Shown here: one piece after another, positions 40,327 through 49,247 of the stretch
Position numbering within the stretch: position 1 is the stretch's first letter
How the letters are laid out: each line of letters begins with the position of its first letter
From: Actinomadura rayongensis
GTDB taxonomy: Bacteria > Actinomycetota > Actinomycetes > Streptosporangiales > Streptosporangiaceae
NCBI RefSeq assembly: GCF_009831215.1
Contig: NZ_WUTW01000005.1
Location: 62,001-126,000 of the forward strand
Length of the DNA: 64,000 nt
Direction: 5' to 3'
The notes under the pieces: model-generated
Seen by the model: the letters and a program-made list of their open reading frames with translations, nothing else
Database searches by the model: none
What the model was told of the DNA's origin: nothing
Made by a program: the position numbers and the translations under genes

Positions 40327-41220
40327 TCACGGCAGGCGGGGTTCGGGGGCCCGGAGGCGGGCGGCGTCGTGGCCGGGGGGCGCGCCGAACAGGCGGCGGT
40401 ACTCCCGGCTGAACTGGGACGGGCTGTCATAGCCGACCAGGTGCCCCACCCCGGCGACGTCGTTGGGGGACGTGACGAGCAGCGACCGCGCCTTCTGCAA
40501 CCGGATGCGCTTCTGGAACTGGAGCGGGCTCAACGCCGTGACGGCGCGGAAGTGCCGGTGGAACGCCGACGGGCTCATCCCGGCCAGCCGGGCGAGGTCC
40601 TCGACCCGCATCGGCTCGGCGTAGTGGTCGTGGATCCACCGGACGGCCCGTCCGACGTGCGACAGGCCGCTGTCGGCGAGCCCGATCGCCCGGACCATCG
40701 CGCCGTGCGGGCCGGTGAGCAGCCGCCAGAGGATCTCCCGCTCGACCAGCGGGGCGAGCACGGGCGCGTCCCCGGGACGATCGAGCAAGCGCAGCAGCCG
40801 GGCCACAGCGTCGAGCAGGTCGGGCCACGCCGTGCCGGTCGCGAGCGTCGGCGGGCGCTCCTCCGCCCGGGACCGTCGCGGCGGCGCCTCCAGCAGCAGC
40901 GGCGCGATGGCGGACGGGCGCAGCGCGACGCCGAGGCCCAGCGCCGGGACGCGCGCGTCGGCGTCGAGGAAGTGGCCCGTGACGGGCAGTTCGGCCGTGA
41001 CCAGGAGGAACTCGCCCGCCCTGTACTCGAACACCCGGTCGCCGAGCAGGAGCCGCTTGGCGCCCTGCGCCATCAGGACGAACAGCGGCTCGGTCAGCGA
41101 GTACTCCGGCGCGGTGTCGGCGACGCGCGACAGCAGCAGGCCGTCGATCGGCGTCCGCAGGTCCGGCCGGGCATGGGACGCGACGAGGCCGCGGATCTCG
41201 TCCAGAAGGTCGGTGCGCAC
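40327..41220 (-). CDS. AraC-family regulator (AraC_N/cupin-type)
   Basis: A 297-residue regulator. An N-terminal beta-rich AraC_N domain (TEPLFVLMAQGAKRLLLGDR) precedes the DNA-binding domain, with VEDLARLAGMSPSAFHRHFR and VGHLVGYDSPSQFSREYRRL. The start is a GTG at 41220. Divergent from an aldo/keto reductase gene 132 bases away; such pairs are very common, and the AraC protein usually induces the reductase. Confidence 0.85.
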   Translation of the reverse strand: MRTDLLDEIRGLVASHARPDLRTPIDGLLLSRVADTAPEYSLTEPLFVLMAQGAKRLLLGDRVFEYRAGEFLLVTAELPVTGHFLDADARVPALGLGVALRPSAIAPLLLEAPPRRSRAEERPPTLATGTAWPDLLDAVARLLRLLDRPGDAPVLAPLVEREILWRLLTGPHGAMVRAIGLADSGLSHVGRAVRWIHDHYAEPMRVEDLARLAGMSPSAFHRHFRAVTALSPLQFQKRIRLQKARSLLVTSPNDVAGVGHLVGYDSPSQFSREYRRLFGAPPGHDAARLRAPEPRLP

Positions 41221-41352
41221 GGTTCAGCGTAAGCCCGATCCGCGCGAGATCGGCAGGATCGTGCAAGAGCCCGCGCGGATCGGTCTACCGTGCGGACCAC
41301 CGCCCGCGTTTCGATGGGACCACCGAAACAGCGAGCCACGGGAGCCACGCTC

Positions 41353-42435
41353 ATGCCACTCGACCACTACGTCACGCTCGGCAGGTCCGGACTGCGGGTC
41401 AGCCCGTTCGCGCTCGGCGCGATGACGTTCGGCGAGGACCCCGGCGGCGCCGGATGCGACGTCGCCGAGTCGGAACGGATCCTCGCGACGTACCTGGACC
41501 GGGGCGGGAACTTCGTCGACACCGCGAACCTCTACACCAACGGGCACTCGGAGAAGATCCTCGGCGACTGGTTCGCCGCCCGCCCCGGACGGCGCGACCG
41601 GGTCGTCCTCGCGTCGAAGTTCTTCGCCAACCTCCACCCCGGCGACCCCAACGGCGGCGGCGCCGGACGCTCGTCCATCGTCGCCCAGCTCCACGCGACG
41701 CTGCGCCGGATGCGCACCGACTACCTGGACCTGTACTGGCTGCACAACTGGGACCGGCACACACCGATCGAGGAGACGCTGCGCACGCTGGACGACCTCG
41801 TCCGCGCCGGGAAGATCCGCTACATCGGGTTCTCCAACACGCCCGCGTGGATCACCGCCCAGGCGCAGACGACGGCGCTGCTGCGGGGCTGGACGCCGCT
41901 GGTCGCGCTCCAGGTCGAGTACTCGCTGCTCGCGCGCACCGTCGAGGGCGAACTCGCGCCGTTCGCCCGCGACCAGGGCCTGGCGCTGGTCCCGTGGAGC
42001 CCGCTGCGGAACGGCTTCCTGTCCGGGAAGTACCGGCGCGGCGCGGCGGCGGCCGAGTCCGCCCGCGCCGCGTTCGTCGGCGGCCCCGGCGAGGACGACT
42101 TCCCGGTGATCGACGCGGTCGCCGCCGTCGCCGCCGACCTCGGCACGACGTCGGCGGCGGTCGCGCTGGCCTGGCTGCTCGCCCGCGCGGGCACGGTCGT
42201 CCCCATCGTCGGCGCGCGGCGCGTGGAGCAGTTGACCGGCAACCTCGCCGCGCTGGACGTGGTGCTCACTCCCGAGCACCTCCGGACTCTGGGCGAGGTG
42301 TCCGCCCCGGCCCTGAACTACCCGGCGGCCCTGAACGGCTCCCTGCGCGCGATGCTGCAGTTCGCCGGGGCCACCGTGGACGGTGAGACCTCCACCGTGT
42401 ACCCGCCGCTGGTGGAGAGCGACGTCCGGTACTAG
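41353..42435 (+). CDS. Aldo/keto reductase
   Basis: A 360-residue NADPH-dependent (beta/alpha)8 reductase. The catalytic tetrad Asp, Tyr, Lys, His is readable in VDTANLYTNGHSE, VVLASKFF and LDLYWLHNWDRH. The cofactor-binding end IVGARRVEQLTGNLAALDV is typical. The ATG at 41353 gives the family start. Probably induced through the divergent AraC gene. Its last 4 bases overlap the convergent methyltransferase gene. Confidence 0.9.
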   Translation: MPLDHYVTLGRSGLRVSPFALGAMTFGEDPGGAGCDVAESERILATYLDRGGNFVDTANLYTNGHSEKILGDWFAARPGRRDRVVLASKFFANLHPGDPNGGGAGRSSIVAQLHATLRRMRTDYLDLYWLHNWDRHTPIEETLRTLDDLVRAGKIRYIGFSNTPAWITAQAQTTALLRGWTPLVALQVEYSLLARTVEGELAPFARDQGLALVPWSPLRNGFLSGKYRRGAAAAESARAAFVGGPGEDDFPVIDAVAAVAADLGTTSAAVALAWLLARAGTVVPIVGARRVEQLTGNLAALDVVLTPEHLRTLGEVSAPALNYPAALNGSLRAMLQFAGATVDGETSTVYPPLVESDVRY

Positions 42436-43241
42436 GTGCTCCGGGACGCGGTGACGACGGCGGCGGTGTAGTGGACGGGGAAGGTGCCGCCGACGGCGTC
42501 GATCGCGGCGCCGACGCCGGCGAGCAGGGCGTCCAGGGTGTCGGCCGGGAGGTCCGCGTGGCCGCCGAAGCTGGGCACCTGGTCCAGCCACTCGTCGCGC
42601 GTGTAGGGGCGCTGCCAGGTGAAACGCCATTCCTCGGGCTCGGAGAAGGCGCCGGTGGCGCGAATCCCGTCGGCGGTCGTGGCGAAGATCGCCGAGTAGG
42701 CGGTGAGGCCGGGCATCACGCCGCGCGCGAACGGCGAGTCCGGCAGGACGCGGGCGTAGACGGCGGAGAAGGCTTCGGCCAGGGCGGGCGGCGCCTCGAA
42801 GACGTACCAGAACGGCGCGAACCGTCCGCCGGGACGCAGGACGCTCGCCGCCTTCTCCGCGCCCGCGACCGTGTCCACCCAGTGCCAGGACTGCCCGGCG
42901 ACGACGGCGTCGAACGCGCGGCCCGCCGGGTCCCAGTCCTCGAACGTCGCGACCTCGACGGGCAGGCCGTGCCGCCGCGCGAAGGCGGCCATCCGCCCGT
43001 CGGGGTCCACGCCGAGCACGCGGCAGCCCGCCGCCGCGAACGCGCGGGACGCGATCCCGGTGCCGCAGCCGACGTCCAGGACGTCCGGGCCGGGGCTCGC
43101 GGCGACGACGCGGGCGATGAGGTCGCCGGGGTAGCGCGGCCGGGTCCGGTCGTAGCGCTCGGCCTCCGCGCCGAACGATTCGGCGACGTGGCGGGCGCGG
43201 TGCGGCTCGTCCGGCGACGGGCGCGACGGTAGAGTGGGCAT
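42432..43241 (-). CDS. Class I SAM-dependent methyltransferase
   Basis: A 269-residue methyltransferase with motif I VLDVGCGTGIASRAFA (residues about 54-69), acidic motif II LGVDPDGRM, and DAVVAGQSWHWVD, as in the Methyltransf_11 group of actinobacteria. Substrate unknown. Its start codon lies inside the first of two TetR-type palindromes, so the divergent TetR regulator almost certainly represses it. Confidence 0.85.
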   Translation of the reverse strand: MPTLPSRPSPDEPHRARHVAESFGAEAERYDRTRPRYPGDLIARVVAASPGPDVLDVGCGTGIASRAFAAAGCRVLGVDPDGRMAAFARRHGLPVEVATFEDWDPAGRAFDAVVAGQSWHWVDTVAGAEKAASVLRPGGRFAPFWYVFEAPPALAEAFSAVYARVLPDSPFARGVMPGLTAYSAIFATTADGIRATGAFSEPEEWRFTWQRPYTRDEWLDQVPSFGGHADLPADTLDALLAGVGAAIDAVGGTFPVHYTAAVVTASRST

Positions 43242-43270
43242 GCGCCCACACTAGTGGGCAAGCGCCCACT
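43234..43270. promoter_or_regulatory. Twin palindromic operator between methyltransferase and tetR
   Basis: GTGGGC-ATGC-GCCCAC (43234-43249) and GTGGGC-AAGC-GCCCAC (43254-43269) are near-identical palindromes with centres exactly 20 bases apart. The first covers the methyltransferase start codon (ATG at 43241-43239); the second lies 22 bases before the tetR start. This is a classic TetR autoregulatory and target operator. Confidence 0.75.
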
Positions 43271-43291
43271 TAGCCAGCGAGAGGATGTCCC

Positions 43292-43858
43292 ATGCCCACC
43301 GGCGTGGCCCTGCGCGACGCGCGCGAGCAGCTCTTCGCCGCCGCCGAGCGCGTCCTGCTGCGGGACGGCCCGAACGCGCTGACCAGCCGCGCCGTGACCG
43401 ACGAGGCGGGCTGCGCGAAGGGCGTCCTGCACCGGCACTTCGCCGACTTCGACGCGTTCCTGGCCGACCTCGTCCACGACAGCGTCGCGCGCCTGGACGC
43501 GCGGACCGCCGTGCTGCTCGCCACGGCCGGGACGGGCACTGTCGCCGACAATCTCACGGCCGCGCTGGTGGACGTGTTCGATGCGGTGGCCGTCGCGATG
43601 GTCGGCCTCATCACCTTCCGGGACGAGCTGCGCGCCCGCCTCCGCCGCACCTGGCCCACCGGCGTCCCGCTGCTCACCGAGGCCATGGCCATGGTCCGCG
43701 CGTACCTGGCGGCCGAACGCGACCGGCTGCCGGACGGCGCCGACGTCGACACGCTCGCGCTGACCGTCGTCGGCACCGCGCACCTGCTGTTCGCCGACCG
43801 CGAGCGCGCTCCGGACTCCGAAGCCGTCCGCGCGGTCGTCGCGGCGATCGTCGGCTGA
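43292..43858 (+). CDS. TetR-family transcriptional regulator
   Basis: A 188-residue TetR protein. The N-terminal helix-turn-helix is in DGPNALTSRAVTDEAGCAKG followed by VLHRHFADFDAFLADLV. The helical C-terminal ligand domain is unassigned. The ATG at 43292 has GAGAGGATG upstream. Divergent from a methyltransferase gene and separated by two matching palindromes. Confidence 0.9.
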   Translation: MPTGVALRDAREQLFAAAERVLLRDGPNALTSRAVTDEAGCAKGVLHRHFADFDAFLADLVHDSVARLDARTAVLLATAGTGTVADNLTAALVDVFDAVAVAMVGLITFRDELRARLRRTWPTGVPLLTEAMAMVRAYLAAERDRLPDGADVDTLALTVVGTAHLLFADRERAPDSEAVRAVVAAIVG

Positions 43859-43861
43859 CGG

Positions 43862-44584
43862 TCAGCGGGGGGTCAGGACGGCGTTCAGGCGCTCCTCGCG
43901 CAGACGCTCGGACCAGGACGGCTGCAGCGGCGGCAGTTCCATGCCCACCGCCCACGTCAGCAGCAGGTCCGCGAGGGCCGGGTTGCGGACGAGCGCCGGG
44001 CCGTGCATGTACGTCCCGAGCGTGTGGCCCGCGTAGGCGCCCTCGAAGCCCTGGCCGTCGCCGTTCCCGACGCCCGACACGACCTTGGCGAGCGGGCGCG
44101 CGTTCGGCCCGATCGTCGTCGCGCCCTGGTGGTTCTCGAAGCCGGTGATGCGCGGGACGTTCAGCTCCGCCGCGACGTCCCCGACGACCTCGCCGACCGC
44201 GCGCTGCGCCCCGCGCCCGCTGCGGATGTCGAGGATGCCGAGGCCGGGCAGCGGCTGGCCCTCCTCGCCGCCGAACTCGTGCCCGATGATCTGGTAGCCC
44301 GCGCACACCGCGAAGATCACGGCGTTGCGCTGCACGGCGGCCGTCAGCCCGCCGTCCGCGCGCAGGCGCTGCGCCGCGAGGATCTGCGGACGGTCCTCGC
44401 CGCCGCCGAGCAGGTAGATGTCGCCGTCGTCGGGCACCGGCTCGTCGGACCGCAGGTGGACGGTCTCGGTCGGGATGTCGCGCAGCGCCGCCCGGCGCTC
44501 CAGGACGATCGTGTTGCCCTGGTCCCCGTAGGTGCTCAGCAGGTCGGGGTAGATCCAGACGATCTTGATGCGGTCAGACGACAC
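43862..44584 (-). CDS. gatD: Lipid II isoglutaminyl synthase, glutamine amidotransferase subunit GatD
   Basis: A 240-residue class I glutaminase. The nucleophile is in IFAVCAGYQIIGHEFGG, and the His is in GTYMHGPALVRNP. With MurT it amidates the D-Glu of lipid II stem peptides to D-isoglutamine, a step in peptidoglycan maturation that affects crosslinking. The start is a GTG at 44584, overlapping the murT 3' end by 11 bases. Confidence 0.93.
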   Translation of the reverse strand: MSSDRIKIVWIYPDLLSTYGDQGNTIVLERRAALRDIPTETVHLRSDEPVPDDGDIYLLGGGEDRPQILAAQRLRADGGLTAAVQRNAVIFAVCAGYQIIGHEFGGEEGQPLPGLGILDIRSGRGAQRAVGEVVGDVAAELNVPRITGFENHQGATTIGPNARPLAKVVSGVGNGDGQGFEGAYAGHTLGTYMHGPALVRNPALADLLLTWAVGMELPPLQPSWSERLREERLNAVLTPR

Positions 44585-45824
44585 GGCCGTACCTCGTTCG
44601 GATGTCCTGGAAGGCGGTGTAGTTGGCGATCACGTCGAGCTGTCCCGGCGGCACCGCGAGGACCGCCTGCTCGATGTCGTCCACGACGGTGAACTGCACG
44701 TCGGCGGCCTCCAGCCGGGCGGCGAGGTCCACGCGGCGCTCGCCGGTCGCCCAGACGGGACGGCCGCGCAGGATGCGGTAGTCGACGTCCCACAGCCAGG
44801 ACGTGTCGCGTCCGTCCGGGCCCTGCGCGTTGATCGACAGCGCGACCGGGCCGGGCGCGGGCGCGAGGACGTCGAACGCCTCCAGCCAGCCCGCCGGGTT
44901 CTTCGACAGCAGCAGCCGCAGCGCGCGGCCCTGGTGCTCGACGGTCGTGTACCGTCCGGCGACCGACCTGACCTGCGCCAGCAGCGGCAGCGCCTGCTCG
45001 GGCGGCACGCCGAACTGCGCGACGACGGCCAGCGCGATCGCCGCGTTCGACCGGTTCGCCCGGCCGGGGAGCTGGACGTCCGACAGCGGCACCGCCCGTC
45101 CGTCCGGACCGAGGACGTGGTCGCCGCGCAGCACCCAGTCGGGCTTGGGCCGCGCGAAGTGGCACTGGCGGCAGCGCCAGTCGCTGTCCTCCTCGGTGCC
45201 CTGCCGGTCCAGCGGGCCGCCGCACTCGGGGCAGCACCACGAGTCCTCGCGCCAGTGCTGCCCGGCCGCGACCCACGTGACGCTCCGGGCCGTCGCCGCG
45301 CCCCAGGTGACGAGCGGGTCGTCGCAGTTGGCGACCACGTGGCTCTCCGGCGACGCCTCCAGCGCCCGCCGCCACTTCCCGGCCAGCAGCCAGATCTCGG
45401 CGGCGCGGTCCATCTGGTCCCGGCTGAGGTTCATCAGCGCGACGACGTTCGCGCCGGTCTCCTTCAGCACCATCGGGACGTACTTCTCGTCGCACTCCAG
45501 CACGCCGTACCGGGCGTCCGGCGCGGACGCCAGCGCGGACACGTGGCCGGTCGGCATGTTCGCGCCGAACGCGTTGGTGGCGATCTCGCCGAGCGGCGTC
45601 ATCGCCGACGTGATCAGCCGGGTCGTGGTCGTCTTGCCGTTGGTGGCGCTGACGAGCACGAGCTTGCGGTCCTTGGCCAGCCGGGTGAGCAGCTCGGGGT
45701 CCAGGCGCAGGCCGATCCGCCCGCCGATCACCGAACCGTCGCCCTTGCCCGCCAGCCGGGACATCCGCGCGGCCGTCTTGCCGAGCGCGACGGCGAGCTG
45801 CGAACGCAGTGGAAGGTCGCTCAT
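44574..45824 (-). CDS. murT: Lipid II isoglutaminyl synthase, Mur ligase-like subunit MurT
   Basis: A 416-residue Mur-ligase-family enzyme. The ATP-binding loop is VLVSATNGKTTTTR (residues about 56-69), NLSRDQMDRAAEI and the zinc ribbon CCPECGG ... CRQCHF (about residues 197-225) are diagnostic of MurT, and the C-terminal DUF1727 domain ends it. It forms the MurT-GatD complex. The ATG at 45824 is used. The 421 bases upstream, up to the next divergent gene, contain no gene that I can support. Confidence 0.94.
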   Translation of the reverse strand: MSDLPLRSQLAVALGKTAARMSRLAGKGDGSVIGGRIGLRLDPELLTRLAKDRKLVLVSATNGKTTTTRLITSAMTPLGEIATNAFGANMPTGHVSALASAPDARYGVLECDEKYVPMVLKETGANVVALMNLSRDQMDRAAEIWLLAGKWRRALEASPESHVVANCDDPLVTWGAATARSVTWVAAGQHWREDSWCCPECGGPLDRQGTEEDSDWRCRQCHFARPKPDWVLRGDHVLGPDGRAVPLSDVQLPGRANRSNAAIALAVVAQFGVPPEQALPLLAQVRSVAGRYTTVEHQGRALRLLLSKNPAGWLEAFDVLAPAPGPVALSINAQGPDGRDTSWLWDVDYRILRGRPVWATGERRVDLAARLEAADVQFTVVDDIEQAVLAVPPGQLDVIANYTAFQDIRTRYGRVV

Positions 45825-46245
45825 GAACTCCGTCTTCTCCGGTGGTGCGTCCGGGCGCGTCCGACTGGCCCGCCCCGCAGATGAGGGCAGCCTAGTCGCC
45901 GGGACGCTCCATCGTCGCGGCAGCGCGCGGACCGGTCCCGTACGGACATTTCCCTCTTCTTCCGCCGCCGTTCTCCTGCGGGCGCGATAATGCGACGAGC
46001 GTCACACCGGACGGGGTAAACCCGCGTCGAGGTTCTTGACCTTCGTCGGCGGCCCGTGATTCGGTGCCAGACCCGGGGGCGGGTTGGTCCGCGCATGGCG
46101 CGGTTTCCCGGTGATGCGCCCGAGATGGGGTCCCGCACGTTACTTTGTCGGATGTCCCCATCGGCCGGTGGAGCGGCCCCGCGCCCCGCCGGGACCCGGG
46201 GCACGCGACGTGGGCGTACCGGCGATCAAGCGAGGTTTCGAGCTG
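45825..46245. other. Gene-free region between murT and the zinc-ribbon genes
   Basis: No supported coding sequence. It holds a TTGACC -35-like box at 46036 without a convincing -10, and a GATAAT at 45986 that would serve either strand as an isolated -10. The murT promoter and the promoter of the zinc-ribbon membrane protein are expected here. Confidence 0.5.
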
Positions 46246-48123
46246 ATGCACTGTCCGACGTGCGGGACGAGCACGCCCGGGACGCTCGGGGCGTGCCCGC
46301 GCTGCAACACGCCGCTCGCGGGGGCGCCGCTCGGCGCGCCGGTCCTGAACGGGCGCGGCGCGTCCGGCACGGAGGACGGCGCGGGACTCGGCGACGGCAC
46401 CGTCCTCGTCCCGCCGCCGCCGTCCTGGGCGCCGGCTCCCCCCGACGCCCACGCCAACGGCCCGGCCGCACCGCCCTCACCGTTCGCCGCACCCCCGAAC
46501 GGCTCACCCGCCTCGACCGCGTCCACGGGCCCGTCCGCGCCACCGAACGGATGGGGCACGACGCCCGCGACGGCAGGCGCGTCGTTCGCCGGACCGCCCG
46601 TCCCACCGAACGACCTGTACGCCCCGCCCGCCGCACCGCACGCGTCGCCGTCCGAGCCACCGCACGAACCAGGCGCGCCGCTGAACGGACTGGGCGCGCC
46701 GCCCGCAGGGCCGCCGAACGGACTGGGCGCGCCGCCCGCAGGGCCGCTGAACGGATCCGGCGCCTCGTTCGGCGGGCCGGGCGCTCCTCACGCGCCGCTG
46801 AACGGATCCGGCGCGCCTTCGCACGCGCCGCTGAACGGCGCGGGCGCGCCGCCCGCAGGGCCGCTGGACGGGCCGGGCGCGTCGTTCGGTCAGCCGGGCG
46901 CGGCGTCCGCGGGTGCGGGCGCGCCGTTCGCCGGAGCGCCCGGCTCGTTCGGCGGGGGGCCGCAGGACCCGGAGTCCACGGCCGCGTGGACGTTCGACCC
47001 GGACGCCTACGACGACGAGGACGACGACGTCACGCACCGCGCGGCGCCGCCGTCCGCGCCTCCCGCGCCTCCCGCGCCTCCCGCGCGTCCCGCGTGGGCC
47101 GAGGCGCAGGACGACGCCGGGCCGGCCGAGTCGATCGTGCCGGAGTCGTGGTACGCCAAGCCGCGCCGTCCGTCCCCCGAGGACGAGTCCGACGCGACCC
47201 GCGCGCTGCCGCCGAGCCCGGCGCCGTCGCCCTGGGCGTCCGGCGCGGACGCGACGCAGATCGCCCCCGGGCCGCCGCACGGGCCGCCGCACGGGCCGCA
47301 GCCGGGGTACGGGCCGCCGAACGGCCCGGGCGAGCCGTACGGGCCGCCGAACGGCCCTTACGGGCAGCCGAGCGCGGGCTTCGGCCCGCCGAACGCGCCG
47401 CTCGGGCAACCGAACGCGCCCTACGGGCCGCCGAACGATCCGTACGGGCCGAACGCGCCGTACGGCGGCGCGAACCCACCGGGCGGCGGGAAACGCGGGG
47501 GCGGGACGCCGAAGCCGCTGCTCGTCGGCGTCGCCGTGCTGGTCGCCGTGGCCGTCGTGGCGATCGCGGTCGTCGTGTGGCCGGACGGCAAGAAGGACCC
47601 GTCGGGGGCGCACGGCAGGCCCGCCGCGTCCACGTCCAACACGCCGGTCGCGGAGAAGAAGCCGATCTCCGGCCCGACCCGGCAGCAGGCCGCGCAGCTC
47701 AACGCGCTGCTGAACACCAGCGGCGAGGCGCGCCGCAACCTGACCGCCGCGCTCGCCGCGAGCGCCAAGTGCAAGACGCTGCCCGCCGCGATCGGCGCGT
47801 ACCAGCGCGTCGCCGAGCGGCGTCAGGCGCAGCTCCAGCGCACCGAGGCGCTCAAGGTGGACCACCTGCCGAACGGCGAGCGGATGCGCGGCTACCTGCG
47901 GCAGTCGTTCCAGTCCTCGCTGGAGGTGGACCAGGCGCTGCTGCGCTGGGCGCAGGGCAACCAGCGCAAGTGCAAGGGCAAGCCGCGTCCGAACGCCGCG
48001 CACGCGCCCGGACGCGCCGACGCCGAGCGCCGCGCCACGCAGAACAAGCAGCGGTTCGTCGCGCTGTGGAACCCGGTCGCGCGCAGGACCGGGAACCCCA
48101 CCCGCGCCTGGAACACGGTGTGA
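46246..48123 (+). CDS. Zinc-ribbon, disordered, single-helix membrane protein (paralogue 1)
   Basis: A 625-residue protein of uncharacterised type. Cysteines 3, 6, 17 and 20 (CPTC, CPRC) form a zinc ribbon at the N-terminus. About 400 residues of Pro/Gly/Ala/Asn-rich low complexity follow, with repeated NGLGAPPAGP and GPPNGPYG units and an acidic stretch. One membrane helix (about residues 423-445, LLVGVAVLVAVAVVAIAVVV) leads to a C-terminal ~150-residue helical domain with two cysteines (AKCKTL, QRKCKG), probably outside the cell. The ATG at 46246 is used; an open frame upstream is not family-like. The next gene encodes a shorter protein of the same layout. Confidence 0.7.
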   Translation: MHCPTCGTSTPGTLGACPRCNTPLAGAPLGAPVLNGRGASGTEDGAGLGDGTVLVPPPPSWAPAPPDAHANGPAAPPSPFAAPPNGSPASTASTGPSAPPNGWGTTPATAGASFAGPPVPPNDLYAPPAAPHASPSEPPHEPGAPLNGLGAPPAGPPNGLGAPPAGPLNGSGASFGGPGAPHAPLNGSGAPSHAPLNGAGAPPAGPLDGPGASFGQPGAASAGAGAPFAGAPGSFGGGPQDPESTAAWTFDPDAYDDEDDDVTHRAAPPSAPPAPPAPPARPAWAEAQDDAGPAESIVPESWYAKPRRPSPEDESDATRALPPSPAPSPWASGADATQIAPGPPHGPPHGPQPGYGPPNGPGEPYGPPNGPYGQPSAGFGPPNAPLGQPNAPYGPPNDPYGPNAPYGGANPPGGGKRGGGTPKPLLVGVAVLVAVAVVAIAVVVWPDGKKDPSGAHGRPAASTSNTPVAEKKPISGPTRQQAAQLNALLNTSGEARRNLTAALAASAKCKTLPAAIGAYQRVAERRQAQLQRTEALKVDHLPNGERMRGYLRQSFQSSLEVDQALLRWAQGNQRKCKGKPRPNAAHAPGRADAERRATQNKQRFVALWNPVARRTGNPTRAWNTV

Positions 48124-48203
48124 GCGCCTGAAGGAACGGCGCGGGGCGTCCCCGCGGGGTTATGTTGTGGCTCCACTGCGGGCCGTCATGGTGAGGTGGG
48201 GTT

Positions 48204-49247
48204 ATGCGGTGTCCGGTCTGTGGCAGTGACACGACCCCGGCGTTGCCGCGCTGCACCCACTGCGGCGCGCTGCTGGACACGAATCGGCACGCGGCCGACG
48301 ACGCGACGGCGCGCGACGAGCCCGTCCGCCCGCCCTGGGCGACCGACCCGCCGCCCGGCGGCTACGAGCCATCAGGTGGCGGGTTCAACCCGTCGGCCGG
48401 CGGCCACGGGCCGCCGCCCGGGGATTCTGGACCGTCGGCCGGCGGGTTCAATCCGGCGGCCGGTGGCCACGAGTCGGCGACGGCGCGGGACGAGGGGGCG
48501 CGCGGCGGGTTCGGGTTGCCGCCCGCCGGGCCGAAGCACGAGACGACGGCGTTGTCGCCCGAGCCGTGGAACGTGCCGGTGCCGCCCCCGCCCGCCGAGG
48601 AGCGGACGACCCCGCTCGCCGACGAGCCGTGGAACCACCCGCCGATCTGGCAGCCGCCGCCCCCGCGCCGCCGCAGCCCGGTCCCGTGGATCGCGCTCGC
48701 GGCGGGCATCGTGGTGCTGGCGGTGGTCGCGGTGGGGATCGTGCTGTGGCCGTCCGGGTCGCCGGGCGGGCGGGGCGGCGCGACGGCCGCGCCGACCAGC
48801 GCCGGGCCGAGCGCGAGCACGATCGCCGAGAGCCCGACCCCGGACGGCGACGTCCACGTCCAGGCGCAGGCCGTGGACGCGCTGCTCACCGAGATGGGCT
48901 CCACCCGCCGTGAACTGGGCTCGGCGATCGAGAACGGCTGCACCGTCAGCGATCTGCAGGCCGTCCGGGACGCGCGGCAGAGCCAGCTCGCCAAGGCGCA
49001 GTCCCTCGACGTCGGCGCGCTGACGAACGGCGCGGAGATGCGGGACGCGCTCGTCCGCGCGCTCCAGGCGTCGGTGGACTCCAACTCGCGCTACCTCGAC
49101 CAGGCCCCCGGCTGCCCGACCGACTCCGACCCGGTCATCGCCGCGGCCAACGAGCGCGCGAGCGCCGCGAAACGCGAGTTCCTCGGCTACTGGAGCACCG
49201 TGGCCGCGGCGGAGAACCTTCCGTCCCGCGCCGAGGGCGACATCTAG
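48204..49247 (+). CDS. Zinc-ribbon, disordered, single-helix membrane protein (paralogue 2)
   Basis: A 347-residue protein with the same order of parts as its neighbour. Cysteines 3, 6, 17 and 20 have identical spacing (CPVC, CTHC). A Gly/Pro/Ser-rich region (repeats like GPSAGGFNPAAGGH) runs to a membrane helix near residues 163-187, and a C-terminal helical domain follows. The outer domains align: ALLTEMGSTRRELGSAIENG with ALLNTSGEARRNLTAALAAS, and DVGALTNGAEMRDALVRAL with KVDHLPNGERMRGYLRQSF. Two cysteines are again present there. Function unknown. Its 3' end overlaps the convergent reductase gene by 4 bases. Confidence 0.7.
   Translation: MRCPVCGSDTTPALPRCTHCGALLDTNRHAADDATARDEPVRPPWATDPPPGGYEPSGGGFNPSAGGHGPPPGDSGPSAGGFNPAAGGHESATARDEGARGGFGLPPAGPKHETTALSPEPWNVPVPPPPAEERTTPLADEPWNHPPIWQPPPPRRRSPVPWIALAAGIVVLAVVAVGIVLWPSGSPGGRGGATAAPTSAGPSASTIAESPTPDGDVHVQAQAVDALLTEMGSTRRELGSAIENGCTVSDLQAVRDARQSQLAKAQSLDVGALTNGAEMRDALVRALQASVDSNSRYLDQAPGCPTDSDPVIAAANERASAAKREFLGYWSTVAAAENLPSRAEGDI

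Noticed and set aside
46680..47480. Short repeated DNA units that could be mistaken for a CRISPR or VNTR array
   Set aside because: The repeats are in frame and encode Pro/Gly/Asn low complexity of the zinc-ribbon membrane protein; units vary and there are no unique spacers.
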